DNA of 64,000 bases from Arthrobacter sp. NicSoilB4 (GTDB taxonomy: Bacteria; Actinomycetota; Actinomycetes; Actinomycetales; Micrococcaceae). Below are positions 24,413 through 33,742 of the stretch, one piece after another. Both the position numbers and the translations under genes were made by a program. Location of the stretch: NCBI RefSeq assembly GCF_019977335.1, contig NZ_AP024653.1, positions 3,782,001 through 3,846,000 on the forward strand, in the 5' to 3' direction. The notes under the pieces are model-generated. The model did no database searches. It was not told where the DNA came from and saw nothing but the letters and a program-made list of their open reading frames with translations. Position 1 is the stretch's first letter, and the number at the start of each line of letters is the position of its first letter.

Positions 24413-25144
24413 TTACGCGGCGGGGCGGGTGGATGTCAGCAGGACGCAGGCCTTCTTGAGGTCTTCCTCGGCTTCGAAGAGCGACAGGCGGCGGCAACGG
24501 ACCGACTGGACCAGCCCAGTGACGGTCAACAGCAGGACGCGGGAGATGGCGGCGTCACCGCTCACGGCCGTGACGGCCTTCTCGGCCATGGCGTCGATCT
24601 CCCGGAGCAGCTTCGTCGTGTCAGTGTCCTTGGTGTAGACAGCCTTGTTCAGGCACTGCTCCACGGCCGGCTGCATCAGGCGCATGTGGAAGATTTCCAT
24701 CACGACGCCGACGAGCGCGTGGGCCGGAACGTCGCCGCTGGTACTCCCCGCGGCCGGCTTCGCGGAGCGTCCCGCAGTTTTCTTCGCCGATGCCGCGGAA
24801 GCGCCGGCGGCTGACGGGGCACCGGTTCCTGCGCCGGATCCCGGGACGGCCGGTGAGTTTGCCGCGTGCAGTTCCGTAAGCTGCTTGCGGTAGAGCGCCA
24901 GCACCAGCTGGGTGGCGGAGGGAAAGTACCGGTAGAGGGTGCCCAGCGGAACGTCGGCCTTGGCAGCGACTTCTGAGAGGACCACGGAGTCCAGGCCCTT
25001 GCGGGCAAACCCTGCGGCCACGTCGAGGATCCGGGTGTAGCGGAGCCGTTGCCGGGGCAGGGTGGGAGGCGGGGCCATCGGTGGAAGTTCTGAGTGGAAT
25101 TCAGGCATCAGCAGCGTTCCGGGTCGGTTTTTCTCGGCAGACAT
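24413..25144 (-). CDS. TetR-family transcriptional regulator
   Basis: 243 residues from the ATG of SAEKNRPG, which has GGGGAA upstream. A start ten codons earlier is possible but lacks a ribosome-binding site. The HTH is RILDVAAGFARKGLDSVVLSEVAAKADVPLGTLYRYFPSATQLVLALY. A long Ala/Ser/Lys-rich linker (about 95-140) separates it from the C-terminal ligand domain. Such a linker is unusual in TetR proteins and makes the chain longer than average. Neighbours are an MFS transporter upstream and malic enzyme downstream, all on the same strand. Ligand and targets are unknown. Confidence 0.85.
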   Translation of the reverse strand: MSAEKNRPGTLLMPEFHSELPPMAPPPTLPRQRLRYTRILDVAAGFARKGLDSVVLSEVAAKADVPLGTLYRYFPSATQLVLALYRKQLTELHAANSPAVPGSGAGTGAPSAAGASAASAKKTAGRSAKPAAGSTSGDVPAHALVGVVMEIFHMRLMQPAVEQCLNKAVYTKDTDTTKLLREIDAMAEKAVTAVSGDAAISRVLLLTVTGLVQSVRCRRLSLFEAEEDLKKACVLLTSTRPAA

Positions 25145-25270
25145 GAGGGATTCCCCACAGCGCTGCCGCGGCAATTCCCGTCAACTATACGCCACGCTCC
25201 CGGGCCCTGAGCCAGTCACAGGCGGTGCCGAAAGTGCCCGGACGTGGCCTTCCCTGCCGCGGGTCAGGGC

Positions 25271-26587
25271 CTACTCGACGCCCTTGATTTTGACCACGAA
25301 CACGGCCCCCAGCAGCCCGATCACCGCGGCCGCGACGTACAACGACACGTAGCCGCCCCACATCGTCACGAAAGGGAAGGCGATGAGCGGCGCCAGCACC
25401 TGGGGCAGGGAATTGGCGATGTTAAGGACGCCCAGGTCCTTTCCGCGGCTCAGCGCAGCCGGGAGCACCTGGGTGATGAGGGCGAAGTCCACCGCCAGAT
25501 AGCAGCCGAAGCCGATGCCCAGCACCGAGGCCCCCAGCAGGGCGCCGGCCCAGTTCGGCGCGAAGGCCAGGATCAGGGAGGCCACCGCAATGACCACCGA
25601 GGAGATGATCACGAGCGGCTTCCGCTTTCCCATCCGGTCGCTCAGCCGGCCTCCGATCACACTGGTGATGATCACCATTACCGCATAAAGCCCTGTCAGG
25701 ATCAGCACGCCGAGCTCCGGAGCGATGCCCTGCGTCTGTTCAAGGTGGACCGCGTCCTTGAGGAAGAAGAGCAGGTAGAGGGTGACCATGTGGTTGCCGA
25801 TGTTCACCAGGAGCCGGGTCAGCCAGGCCCAGGCGAAGTCCGGGTAGAGCGCCGGGGAGATCCAGAAACCTTTGGCGAAGCCGGCCAGGCTGAACGGGGG
25901 ACGCGCCCCCGCGGGGAGCGGGACGTCGTCGTTCCTGAAGTAATACAGCACGACGCCGGCGAGCAGCGCCAGCGCGCAGACCAGATACCCGACGGCGAAG
26001 TTCCCAGTCACCGCTGCGGCGATCACCGCGCCGACCAGGATGCCGACGGTCTGTCCCATTGCGGCCAGGCCACCCACCGTGCCGCGCTGGGCCACCGGAA
26101 CACGGTCCGGGATGGCGGCGGTGATGGCGGCATAGGCGCCGTTGCAGCCGGCCTGCACGAGGCACCAGAGCAGCGTCATGACGGCAACGTTGGGCGCCCC
26201 CGCCAGGGCAATCAGCGCCGCGGCGCCGAGGATGGCCCCGAAGAGGACCCACGGGACCCGGCGGCCCCGGCGCGAGGTGGTGCGGTCGCTGAAGGCGCCG
26301 AACAGGGGGTTGGCCACGAGTGAGACCGCTGCACCGGCCCCGGTCACGAGGGCGAGGATCGCTTCCTTGTCGCCCTCGCTGAACGCTGCGGCCTGCTGGC
26401 CGAGGAGCACCTGGATCGGGCCGAAGAATGCCGCGTTGATGCCCAGGTTGACGAGGACGACGCCGGCGATCCAGACCGGGCGGACGGCACGTTCGGGTTC
26501 GGCGAGCGCCACCGCTGTCGGGCCTTCTGCGGCGAGGCTGGCACGGGCAGGGTCCGGAGCTGCTCCGGGCATATCGGACAGGCTCAT
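25271..26587 (-). CDS. MFS transporter (GPH/SLC45-like sugar transporter type)
   Basis: 438 residues with about 12 membrane segments. Loop 2-3 reads FSDRTTSRRGRRVPWVLFGA, typical of MFS carriers related to glycoside-pentoside-hexuronide and sucrose/H+ transporters. The mirrored loop GGRLSDRMGKRKPLVII lies in the second half. A ~35-residue Ala/Pro-rich N-terminal tail precedes TM1. It is divergent from the RraA-like gene and upstream of the TetR gene. The substrate is unknown. Confidence 0.85.
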   Translation of the reverse strand: MSLSDMPGAAPDPARASLAAEGPTAVALAEPERAVRPVWIAGVVLVNLGINAAFFGPIQVLLGQQAAAFSEGDKEAILALVTGAGAAVSLVANPLFGAFSDRTTSRRGRRVPWVLFGAILGAAALIALAGAPNVAVMTLLWCLVQAGCNGAYAAITAAIPDRVPVAQRGTVGGLAAMGQTVGILVGAVIAAAVTGNFAVGYLVCALALLAGVVLYYFRNDDVPLPAGARPPFSLAGFAKGFWISPALYPDFAWAWLTRLLVNIGNHMVTLYLLFFLKDAVHLEQTQGIAPELGVLILTGLYAVMVIITSVIGGRLSDRMGKRKPLVIISSVVIAVASLILAFAPNWAGALLGASVLGIGFGCYLAVDFALITQVLPAALSRGKDLGVLNIANSLPQVLAPLIAFPFVTMWGGYVSLYVAAAVIGLLGAVFVVKIKGVE

Positions 26588-26698
26588 GGAATTCGGTTCC
26601 CCCCGGAAACGGATGACGCAGACTGAAGATCAGTGTGCAGCCAGACTATCGTGGGGATCACGATCCGCCCCCCCTATTTCCACTGCATGGGAGAACCG

Positions 26699-27175
26699 AT
26701 GGCCGCATCCGCCGTTAATACCGCCGACCTCTATGACGAACGCGGCGAGGAGCTTGACTCCGTGGCCCTGCAGTTCCAGTCGCTCGGGGGCCATACGCAC
26801 TTCAGCGGGCCGGTGCGGACCATCCGCTGCTTCGAGGACAACGCCCTGGTGAAGTCCACCCTCGCAACACCCGGCGACGGCGCCGTCCTGGTGGTGGATG
26901 GCGGCGGCTCACTGCGCACGGCGCTCATGGGCGACCTGATCGCGGCCAGCGCCGTCGCGAACGGCTGGGCCGGCGTCGTCATTAACGGCGCCATCCGGGA
27001 CCGGACGGCCATCGCGGGGCTGCCGCTGGGGGTCAAGGCGCTGGGCAGCAACCCGCGCAAGAGCGCCAAGACCGGCGCCGGCGAGAGCGGCGTGGACCTG
27101 GAGATCGACGGCGTCGTCCTCCGGACCGGCGCGATGATCTGGTGCGATCCGGACGGGATCCTGGTCGAGCGGTAA
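26699..27175 (+). CDS. rraA: RraA-like / 4-hydroxy-4-methyl-2-oxoglutarate aldolase family protein
   Basis: 158 residues from the ATG of AASAVNTADLYDE, preceded by GGGAGA; an ATG four codons earlier is less likely. The fold marker is GDLIAASAVANGWAGVVINGAIRD, the G(x)nG-W-x-G-x-V-x-x-G-x-x-RD block shared by RNase E inhibitor RraA and HMG/CHA aldolases. The length fits RraA exactly. In actinobacteria the aldolase activity (divalent-metal-dependent, pyruvate-releasing) is as likely as RNase regulation. A hairpin follows the stop. Confidence 0.85.
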   Translation: MAASAVNTADLYDERGEELDSVALQFQSLGGHTHFSGPVRTIRCFEDNALVKSTLATPGDGAVLVVDGGGSLRTALMGDLIAASAVANGWAGVVINGAIRDRTAIAGLPLGVKALGSNPRKSAKTGAGESGVDLEIDGVVLRTGAMIWCDPDGILVER

Positions 27176-27203
27176 GTTTTGCTCCCGGCGGTCCGCGCCG
27201 TCA

Positions 27204-27232
27204 CGGCAGGCAGTTTTTCGAGGTGCCTGCCG
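27204..27232 (+). terminator. Terminator of rraA-like gene
   Basis: CGGCAGGCA pairs perfectly with TGCCTGCCG around an 11-nt loop containing five T, 28 bp past the stop. Confidence 0.55.
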
Positions 27233-27465
27233 GTGCGGATCCGCGGAATCCCGGGGAAAATGAGGGGCCGAACGGCCAAAAGAGTGCGCCGCGTGACGTT
27301 CCGGGCCCGGCACAGGGCGGACGACGGCGGAGCCCGCCCGCCACGCCCGGGAACCGTATGTTTCCTCTCACTTTTTGCCGCGTGTGACAGGCGTCGCTCC
27401 GGCTCTGGTGTAAGACTTGGTAGCTGCGGCGCAGGCCGTGGAACGCGAAATGCCGAGGGAGCCAG

Positions 27466-28917
27466 ATGACAACCACCCAAGACCAGACCGCAGCCAGGAT
27501 CCCCCAGCGGGTCATTTGGCTGGCCGTGGCGGGCGCCGTCGGCGGCTTCCTCTTCGGCTTCGACTCCTCGGTGGTCAACGGCGCCGTCGATGCCATCAAG
27601 GACGAGTTCGCGCTCAGCGAGGCCGTGACCGGCTTTGCCGTGGCCGTCGCCCTCCTCGGCTGCGCTGCAGGCGCCTACCTGGCCGGCAAGGTCGCGGACC
27701 GCTACGGCCGCATCCCCGCCATGAAGATCGGTGCGCTGCTGTTCCTGGTCAGCGCGATCGGAACAGGTTTCGCCTTCAGTGTGTGGGACCTCATCTTCTG
27801 GCGCCTCGTCGGCGGCCTGGGCATCGGCCTGGCCTCCGTGATCGCCCCGGCCTACATCTCCGAAATCTCCCCGCGCCAGGTGCGCGGACGCCTGGCCTCG
27901 CTCCAGCAGCTCGCCATTACCACCGGTATCTTTGCCGCCCTGCTCTCGGACGCCCTGTTCGCGAACTTCGCCGGCGGCGCCGACCAGGTTCTCTGGTTCG
28001 GCATTGAGGCCTGGCGCTGGATGTTCCTCGCCGGCGCCGTGCCCGCCGTCGTGTACGGCTGGATTGCCTACACGCTGCCCGAGTCGCCGCGGTTCCTGGT
28101 GTTCAAGGGCAAGGACGAGGAAGCCCTCAAGATCTTCCAGTCCATCGCCCCGGACGAGGACACGGACCGTCACCTGCGCGACATCAAGCGGGCCATCGAC
28201 GAGGACAAGGTCGCCGGCCAGAAGGGGTCCCTGCGGGGCAAGGCCTTCGGGCTGCAGCCCGTGGTGTGGATCGGCATCATCCTGTCCGTGCTGCAGCAGT
28301 TCGTCGGCATCAACGTGATCTTCTACTACTCCACCACCCTGTGGAAGGCTGTCGGCTTCCAGGAGAAGGACTCCCTGACCATCTCCGTGGCCACCGCGGT
28401 CACCAACATCCTGGTTACGCTCGTGGCGATCGCCCTCGTGGACCGGATCGGCCGCCGGCCCATCATGCTCGCGGGTTCCATCGGCATGGCCCTCTCGCTG
28501 GGCACCATGGCCCTGGCCTTCGGATCCGCCACCGGGACCGGTGACTCGATTTCGCTGCCCGGCGCGTGGGGGCCGGCCGCCCTGGTGGCCGCCAACGTCT
28601 TTGTGATCAGCTTCGGCGCCTCCTGGGGCCCGCTGGTCTGGGTGCTGCTGGGCGAGATCTTCCCGTCCCGGATCCGTGCCCGCGCCCTGGGCCTCGCCGC
28701 GGCCGCGCAGTGGATCGCCAACTTCGCCATCACCCTGAGCTTCCCGGTCATGGCCGCGGCCTCCCTGCCGCTGACGTACGCCATGTACGCGATGTTCGCG
28801 GCGGCGTCGTTCTTCTTTGTGAAGTTCAAGGTGCCGGAGACCAACGGAATGTCCCTGGAACAGGCCGAGACACTGTTCGTGCCCAAGGGCTCCGCGAAGG
28901 AACCCGCGAAGGCCTGA
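27466..28917 (+). CDS. Sugar porter family MFS transporter (proton-coupled)
   Basis: 483 residues, 12 membrane segments. Sugar-porter signatures in order: GGFLFGFDSSVVNGAVDAI in TM1, ADRYGR after TM2, PESPRFL before the central loop, QQFVGINVIFYYS in TM7, DRIGRRP after TM8 and PETNGMSLEQAE at the end. These match GalP/XylE/GLUT-type hexose or pentose:H+ symporters. GAGGGAG precedes the ATG. No catabolic gene is adjacent, so the sugar is not indicated by context. Confidence 0.93.
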   Translation: MTTTQDQTAARIPQRVIWLAVAGAVGGFLFGFDSSVVNGAVDAIKDEFALSEAVTGFAVAVALLGCAAGAYLAGKVADRYGRIPAMKIGALLFLVSAIGTGFAFSVWDLIFWRLVGGLGIGLASVIAPAYISEISPRQVRGRLASLQQLAITTGIFAALLSDALFANFAGGADQVLWFGIEAWRWMFLAGAVPAVVYGWIAYTLPESPRFLVFKGKDEEALKIFQSIAPDEDTDRHLRDIKRAIDEDKVAGQKGSLRGKAFGLQPVVWIGIILSVLQQFVGINVIFYYSTTLWKAVGFQEKDSLTISVATAVTNILVTLVAIALVDRIGRRPIMLAGSIGMALSLGTMALAFGSATGTGDSISLPGAWGPAALVAANVFVISFGASWGPLVWVLLGEIFPSRIRARALGLAAAAQWIANFAITLSFPVMAAASLPLTYAMYAMFAAASFFFVKFKVPETNGMSLEQAETLFVPKGSAKEPAKA

Positions 28918-28930
28918 GCCGGCGCGCCCC

Positions 28931-29452
28931 CTAGAGAACGAGCTTCATGCCCTCGTGGCTTGCCGCGAAGCCGAGCCGGTCATAGAAGCGGTGGGCGGCC
29001 GTGCGGGATTTGTCGGTAGTCAGCTGGACCAGGGAGCAGCCGCGGCGGCGGGACTCCTCGATGGCCCATTCCACCATGGCGGCTCCCACGCCCTGGCCCC
29101 GCAGGTCCTCTGAGACCCGCACGGCCTCCAGCTGGGCACGCCATGAACCCCGGCGGGACAGTCCCGGCAGGAAGCTGAGCTGGAACGTCGCCACCAGGCG
29201 GGTTCCGGACGCGTCGGCGGGCGCCACCTCCCCCACGAGCAGGAGGTGCGCCGGATCGGCGTCGATCGCTGCGAACGCCTCCTCGTAGGGGGCCGGATCG
29301 GATGCGTCCTCGCGGCTCGACCCGAGCTGGTCGTCCGCCAGGAGCCGGAGAATGCCCGGCAGATCGGGGCGTTCGGCGGGGCGCAGGCGGAAGGTCCCGC
29401 CGTCGACGCCGAGGGTCAGCAATGCGGTCCGGTCACCGGGGTTCGAAGTCAC
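28931..29452 (-). CDS. GNAT-family N-acetyltransferase
   Basis: 173 residues. The acetyl-CoA-binding segment is VSEDLRGQGVGAAMVEWAIEESRRRG (R/Q-x-x-G-x-G/A), followed by LVQLTTDKSRTAAHRFYDRLGF, the usual beta5-alpha4 end of the fold. Substrate is unknown. It is convergent with the sugar porter gene, 13 bp apart. Confidence 0.88.
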   Translation of the reverse strand: MTSNPGDRTALLTLGVDGGTFRLRPAERPDLPGILRLLADDQLGSSREDASDPAPYEEAFAAIDADPAHLLLVGEVAPADASGTRLVATFQLSFLPGLSRRGSWRAQLEAVRVSEDLRGQGVGAAMVEWAIEESRRRGCSLVQLTTDKSRTAAHRFYDRLGFAASHEGMKLVL

Positions 29453-29579
29453 CAGTCCAGCTTGCCCTACCGCCCCGCGTTCAGCGAGGACCCCGGCGAC
29501 AATGCCCTACCAGTCCTGATTGCTAAGGCCCGCGGACGGGCACCAAAAGTGATAGCGCAACGGGGGCGGCCAACGCAGA

Positions 29580-29617
29580 CGCCGACGCCGGAACTCGGGT
29601 GAGATCCGGCGTCGGCG
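29580..29617 (-). terminator. Terminator of the mannitol operon
   Basis: CGCCGACGCCGGA pairs perfectly over 13 bp with TCCGGCGTCGGCG around a 12-nt loop, 25 bp beyond the mtlD stop on the minus strand. No U-tract. Confidence 0.65.
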
Positions 29618-29642
29618 GCATGCTTCGGCGAATGACAACAGA

Positions 29643-30791
29643 CTAGACGGCGGCCTTGGCCTCCTCGACGAGGGTGGAGACAGCCCGGAACAGCGGGTGG
29701 TCCGGGGCCAGGCCCGTGATCTTCGACGTTGCCTCGTCCGCGCCCGAGGAAACCAGGATCTTCCCGAGCTCCACGGCCTCGTCGTCGGCCGGGTCGTTGA
29801 AGCGCAGGGCTGCGGCGATCGCCCCGAGCAGCGCCTCCGGAACGATCCCGCGTTCGGCCAGCTCCGCGGCGGGGCCGATGAAGCGTTCGTGCCGGCTGAG
29901 TTTGCGCAGCGGCGCCCGGCCCACCCGGTGCACGGTGTCCGGCAGGTGCGGGTTGGAGAAGCGGCCCAGGATCTTCTGGACGTACGCCTCCTGCTCCTCA
30001 CGGTTGAACCCATGCTTGGCCACCAGGAGCTCCTTGGTTTCGTCCAGGACGGCCCGCACGTCGGCGGCTACATCCTGATCGGCCATGGCCTCGGAAATCT
30101 TGCCGAGGCCCGCCTCGAAACCGAAATAGGCCGCCGCGGCATGCCCTGTGTTCACGGTGAACAGTTTGCGCTCGATGTACGGTTCCAGGTCGTCCACGAA
30201 GGTCGCTCCCGGAATCACCGGTTCCTTCCCTGCGAACGGGGTCCGGTCGATGACCCATTCGTAGAAGGTCTCCACCGTGACGTCCAGGCCCTGCCCGGCT
30301 TCCTGGTTGGGCACAATCCGGTCCACCGCCGTGTTGGCGAACACTGCGGCTTCATCCAGGGATCCGGCGGCCGGATCCCACTGCGCGGCCACCTCGGACT
30401 TCAGGATGTCGGTCGCGTTGATGGCGTTCTCGCACGCCATCACCTGCAACGGAGCCAGTCCGGCGGCCCGGGCCGCGATCCCCCTCGCGATCACCGGCGC
30501 CACGAACTTGAGGATGTGCGGCCCCACGGCCGTGGTGACGATGTCCGCCGTCGCGATTTCCGCGATGACGTCCGCTTCCTGGGTGCTGGAGTTCAGCGCG
30601 CGGAAGTTCTCCACGGTGCGGACGGCGGGGTTGTCCCCCACCTCGTGGACCCGGTAGGAGTCCGCGGCGGCAAGCTGGTTGATCAGGGCCTCCGCAACGT
30701 CCGCGAAAACCACCTCATACCCCGCCTCGTGCAGCAGCAGGCCCACGAACCCGCGCCCGATGTTTCCGGCTCCGAAATGGACCGCCTTCAC
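29643..30791 (-). CDS. mtlD: Mannitol-1-phosphate 5-dehydrogenase
   Basis: 382 residues. It oxidises mannitol 1-phosphate, delivered by the PTS, to fructose 6-phosphate with NAD+. The N-terminus [19 protein letters not shown] is the Rossmann motif of the long-chain mannitol dehydrogenases. Catalytic-domain features include RIVPNQEAG and [11 protein letters not shown]. The start is GTG and overlaps the TAG stop of mtlA in the string TAGTG, so translation is coupled to the transporter gene. Confidence 0.95.
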   Translation of the reverse strand: MKAVHFGAGNIGRGFVGLLLHEAGYEVVFADVAEALINQLAAADSYRVHEVGDNPAVRTVENFRALNSSTQEADVIAEIATADIVTTAVGPHILKFVAPVIARGIAARAAGLAPLQVMACENAINATDILKSEVAAQWDPAAGSLDEAAVFANTAVDRIVPNQEAGQGLDVTVETFYEWVIDRTPFAGKEPVIPGATFVDDLEPYIERKLFTVNTGHAAAAYFGFEAGLGKISEAMADQDVAADVRAVLDETKELLVAKHGFNREEQEAYVQKILGRFSNPHLPDTVHRVGRAPLRKLSRHERFIGPAAELAERGIVPEALLGAIAAALRFNDPADDEAVELGKILVSSGADEATSKITGLAPDHPLFRAVSTLVEEAKAAV

Positions 30792-32755
30792 TATGAGTTG
30801 ACCTTTCCGAACAGGTCCAGGACTTCCTCGACCGTCGTGGCCGCCTCAAGCTGCGCCACCTGGGCCTTGTTGGTGAAGACCTTGGCGATCGAGGAAAGGA
30901 TCTGCAGGTGCTCGTTGTTAATGCCGGCGACGCCGACCACGAACTTCACTTCCTTGCCGTTCCAGTCGATTCCGTTCGGGTAGCGCACCACGGAGACCGC
31001 GGACTTCATGATGTGGTCCTTCGCGGCGTTGGTGCCGTGCGGGATGGCGAGGAAGCTGCCCATGTACGTAGAGACGGATTCCTCGCGTTCGTGCATGGCG
31101 TCCAGGTAGCCGGAGTCGACGGCGCCGCGGTCCAGCAGGAGCCGGCCGGCCTCGTCGATGGCTGCGTCACGGGTGGTTGCCGTGCCGTTGAGGACGACGC
31201 TCTCTGCGACCAGGATGCCCGCGGGACCGGCCTCCTCGGCCGCTTCCGTAGCCGCGGCGGCGGCGGGAGCGGCAGCGTCGGTTCCCCCGTCCGTGTTGCT
31301 TGACCTGACCAGTTCCACGATCTCGTCGTACCTCGGGCTGTTCATGAAGTTATCGACCGAAACATGCACGGCGCTTGCGGTCACCGGCTTGGCGCGCTCC
31401 GTCAGGTCCTGGTGCGTGATGACGACGTCGTAGGTGTCGCTGAGGTTGGCGATCGCGGAGTTGGTGACCTTCACGTCCGGGAAGCCGGCAGCTTTGATCT
31501 TGTTCCGCAGCACCGAGGCGCCCATCGCGCTGGAGCCCATGCCGGCGTCGCACGCAAAGACGATGTTCTTGACCGGTCCGGCGAGGACGGCGACGCCGCC
31601 TGCGGCTGCACCGGAGCCCGTGAGCATGGAGGACACCGAGCTCTTCTTGCCCTTCATTTCCTCCATCCGGGCGGTGGCGGCGCCGAGGGCCTCTTCCTCG
31701 CTGGCCCCCACCGGGGTCTTGCTGGCCTTCAGGATCACCGAGGCGATCAGGAAGGACACGGTAGTGGCAAAGAGTACGGAGAGTGTCACGCCGACGTAGC
31801 TGTCGCGCGCGGTGGCGGCGTAGACGGCGATGATGCTGCCGGGGGCGGCCGGTGACCGGAGCCCAGCGCCGGTGACCACGAGGGTGAAGATGCCGGTCAT
31901 GCCGCCGCCGATCGCGGCGAGGATCATGATGGGCTTCATGAGCACGTACGGGAAGTAGATCTCATGGATGCCGCCAACGAACTGGATCAGGGCGGCGCCC
32001 GGCGCGGACGCCTTGGCCAGTCCCGTGCCGAAGATCGAGTAGGCGAGCAGGATGCCGAAGCCCGGACCTGGGTTGGCTTCGAGGAGGAACAGGATGGACT
32101 TGCCCTGCTCGAGCACCTGCTGCGTGCCGAGCGGGGTGAGGATGCCGTGGTTGATGGCGTTGTTCAGGAACAGGACCTTCGCGGGCTCGATGAAGATGCT
32201 CGTGAAGGGCAACAGGCCGTTGATGACCAGGAATTCGACGACGGCGCTGGCGCCGTTGCTGAAGGCTTTCACCACCGGGCCGACGACGAGCATGCCAATT
32301 ACTGCCATGCCGGCGGCCAGGATGCCGGCCGAGAAGTTGTCGATGAGCATTTCGAAGCCCGGCTTGACCCGGCCTTCCCAGATCTTGTCCAGCTTCTTCA
32401 TGAGCCAGGCCGTGAGCGGGCCCAGCATCATGGCGCCGATGAACATGGGGATGTCCGTGCCGACAATGACGCCCGTGGTGGCCACCGCGCCGACGACCCC
32501 GCCGCGCACCCCGTACACCATCCGGCCGCCGGTGTAGCCGATCAGGAGCGGGAGCAGGTACGTGATCATCGGCCCGACAAGTTTGGCCAGGTCCTCGTTC
32601 GGCAGGAAGCCCGCCGGGATGAACAGCGCCGTGATGATGCCCCAGGCGATAAACGCGCCGATGTTGGGCATGATCATTCCGGACAGGAACGTCCCGAACT
32701 TCTGGACGCCCACCCGCACGCTGGTGCGGGGTTTCGCAACTGTCTCTGTTGCCAT
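30791..32755 (-). CDS. mtlA: PTS mannitol transporter EIICBA
   Basis: 654 residues from the ATG of [11 protein letters not shown], with TAGGAAA upstream; an earlier in-frame start has no site. It imports mannitol and phosphorylates it. EIIC membrane domain 1-345 with the [10 protein letters not shown] motif at 261-270. EIIB about 395-485, with phospho-Cys402 in CDAGMGSS. An Ala-rich linker follows, then EIIA about 512-654 with phospho-His573 in IPHGTN. All three domains are fused as in E. coli MtlA. It receives phosphate from HPr, whose gene is not in the window; enzyme I is encoded divergently at 33743. Confidence 0.96.
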   Translation of the reverse strand: MATETVAKPRTSVRVGVQKFGTFLSGMIMPNIGAFIAWGIITALFIPAGFLPNEDLAKLVGPMITYLLPLLIGYTGGRMVYGVRGGVVGAVATTGVIVGTDIPMFIGAMMLGPLTAWLMKKLDKIWEGRVKPGFEMLIDNFSAGILAAGMAVIGMLVVGPVVKAFSNGASAVVEFLVINGLLPFTSIFIEPAKVLFLNNAINHGILTPLGTQQVLEQGKSILFLLEANPGPGFGILLAYSIFGTGLAKASAPGAALIQFVGGIHEIYFPYVLMKPIMILAAIGGGMTGIFTLVVTGAGLRSPAAPGSIIAVYAATARDSYVGVTLSVLFATTVSFLIASVILKASKTPVGASEEEALGAATARMEEMKGKKSSVSSMLTGSGAAAGGVAVLAGPVKNIVFACDAGMGSSAMGASVLRNKIKAAGFPDVKVTNSAIANLSDTYDVVITHQDLTERAKPVTASAVHVSVDNFMNSPRYDEIVELVRSSNTDGGTDAAAPAAAAATEAAEEAGPAGILVAESVVLNGTATTRDAAIDEAGRLLLDRGAVDSGYLDAMHEREESVSTYMGSFLAIPHGTNAAKDHIMKSAVSVVRYPNGIDWNGKEVKFVVGVAGINNEHLQILSSIAKVFTNKAQVAQLEAATTVEEVLDLFGKVNS

Positions 32756-32813
32756 GTGATTTCCTAACCGTCGTTCCTGCTGCACCGCAGGATGGTCCGA
32801 TACATTCGCCGAG

Positions 32814-33542
32814 CTAGCTGGTGGAGCTGGTGGAGATCCGGTGGAGCCATTCGAGGAAAAGCTTGAGTTCCGAACTGGAGAGCTGGTCCGAGTGCGATGA
32901 CTGCAGCGCCGCGTTCAGGGCGATGGCCGCCACCACCACGGAGGATTTCCCGGAGTCCTCCGGGCCGCTGTTCTTGGCCTGGTCCGAGGACACCGCAAAG
33001 ATCATGGCGTCCCGGGTCATGGTGGACAGCTCGAGGTTGCGCTCGGGCGCCTTCTCCGTGATCAGCATCAGCGTCACGCCCACGTTGGCCGCCAGGATGC
33101 TCCTGGCCGCCTCGCGCGGAGGGACGTTCAGCTGGCCGGCGACGGCGGCCTTGTTCAGCATTTCCTCCATGAGGCCCTCGGCGTCGGCGACGACGGCCGG
33201 GCGGCTCTCGGGGCGGATATTGCCAAACATGACCAGGTACAGTTCCGGCTGATTGAGCCCGAACTGGACGTGGTTGTCCCACATCCGCCGGATGTCTTCC
33301 AGCGGCTGCCCGGACGGCGCGAAGTCGCGTTCTCCCGCCACATACTCTTCAAACCCTGCCGCGACGACTGCGTCGAACAGCCCCTCCTTGTCACCGAAAT
33401 GGTGATAGAGGGTCGGCGCGGTGACGCCGGCCAGCTGCGTGATCTGGCGGGTGGAAACGGCACCCCCGGCGGAGTTGGCCAGCAACTCGGCGGCTGCACG
33501 GAGCAGCCGCGTCTTAGGCGGAAGCTGGCCATCGAAACTCAT
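32814..33542 (-). CDS. TetR-family regulator of the PTS/mannitol region
   Basis: 242 residues. The HTH is TRLLRAAAELLANSAGGAVSTRQITQLAGVTAPTLYHHFGDKEGLFDAVV. The C-terminal ligand domain is about 60-215. The gene lies 58 bp upstream of mtlA on the same strand and is divergent from ptsI. A 15-bp palindrome (33561-33575) lies 18 bp before its start. Control of itself, mtlAD and ptsI is the natural inference. Classical mannitol operons use MtlR-type regulators instead, so a TetR protein here is uncommon. Confidence 0.87.
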   Translation of the reverse strand: MSFDGQLPPKTRLLRAAAELLANSAGGAVSTRQITQLAGVTAPTLYHHFGDKEGLFDAVVAAGFEEYVAGERDFAPSGQPLEDIRRMWDNHVQFGLNQPELYLVMFGNIRPESRPAVVADAEGLMEEMLNKAAVAGQLNVPPREAARSILAANVGVTLMLITEKAPERNLELSTMTRDAMIFAVSSDQAKNSGPEDSGKSSVVVAAIALNAALQSSHSDQLSSSELKLFLEWLHRISTSSTS

Positions 33543-33560
33543 AACCGCTACCCTAGCACC

Positions 33561-33575
33561 TATAGCAACGCTATA
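33561..33575. promoter_or_regulatory. TetR-type operator in the mtl/ptsI divergent region
   Basis: TATAGC-AAC-GCTATA is a perfect 6-3-6 palindrome in an AT-rich patch just upstream of the TetR gene and facing ptsI. Position and symmetry fit an operator for the adjacent TetR protein. Confidence 0.6.
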
Positions 33576-33742
33576 TGAAGTGCATCACATACAATTTTTT
33601 CAGGTGCCGGATCCGCTTGCCGACGTAGCCGTCGGCCGGCCCGCCGGACGATCCGGGAAGGAACCTCCTGCCCGGTTCGGACTGCCCCGGCGTCACCTGA
33701 CTTAATGGCTTACCGGCCCACGGCAGAAAATGAGGACCTTCA

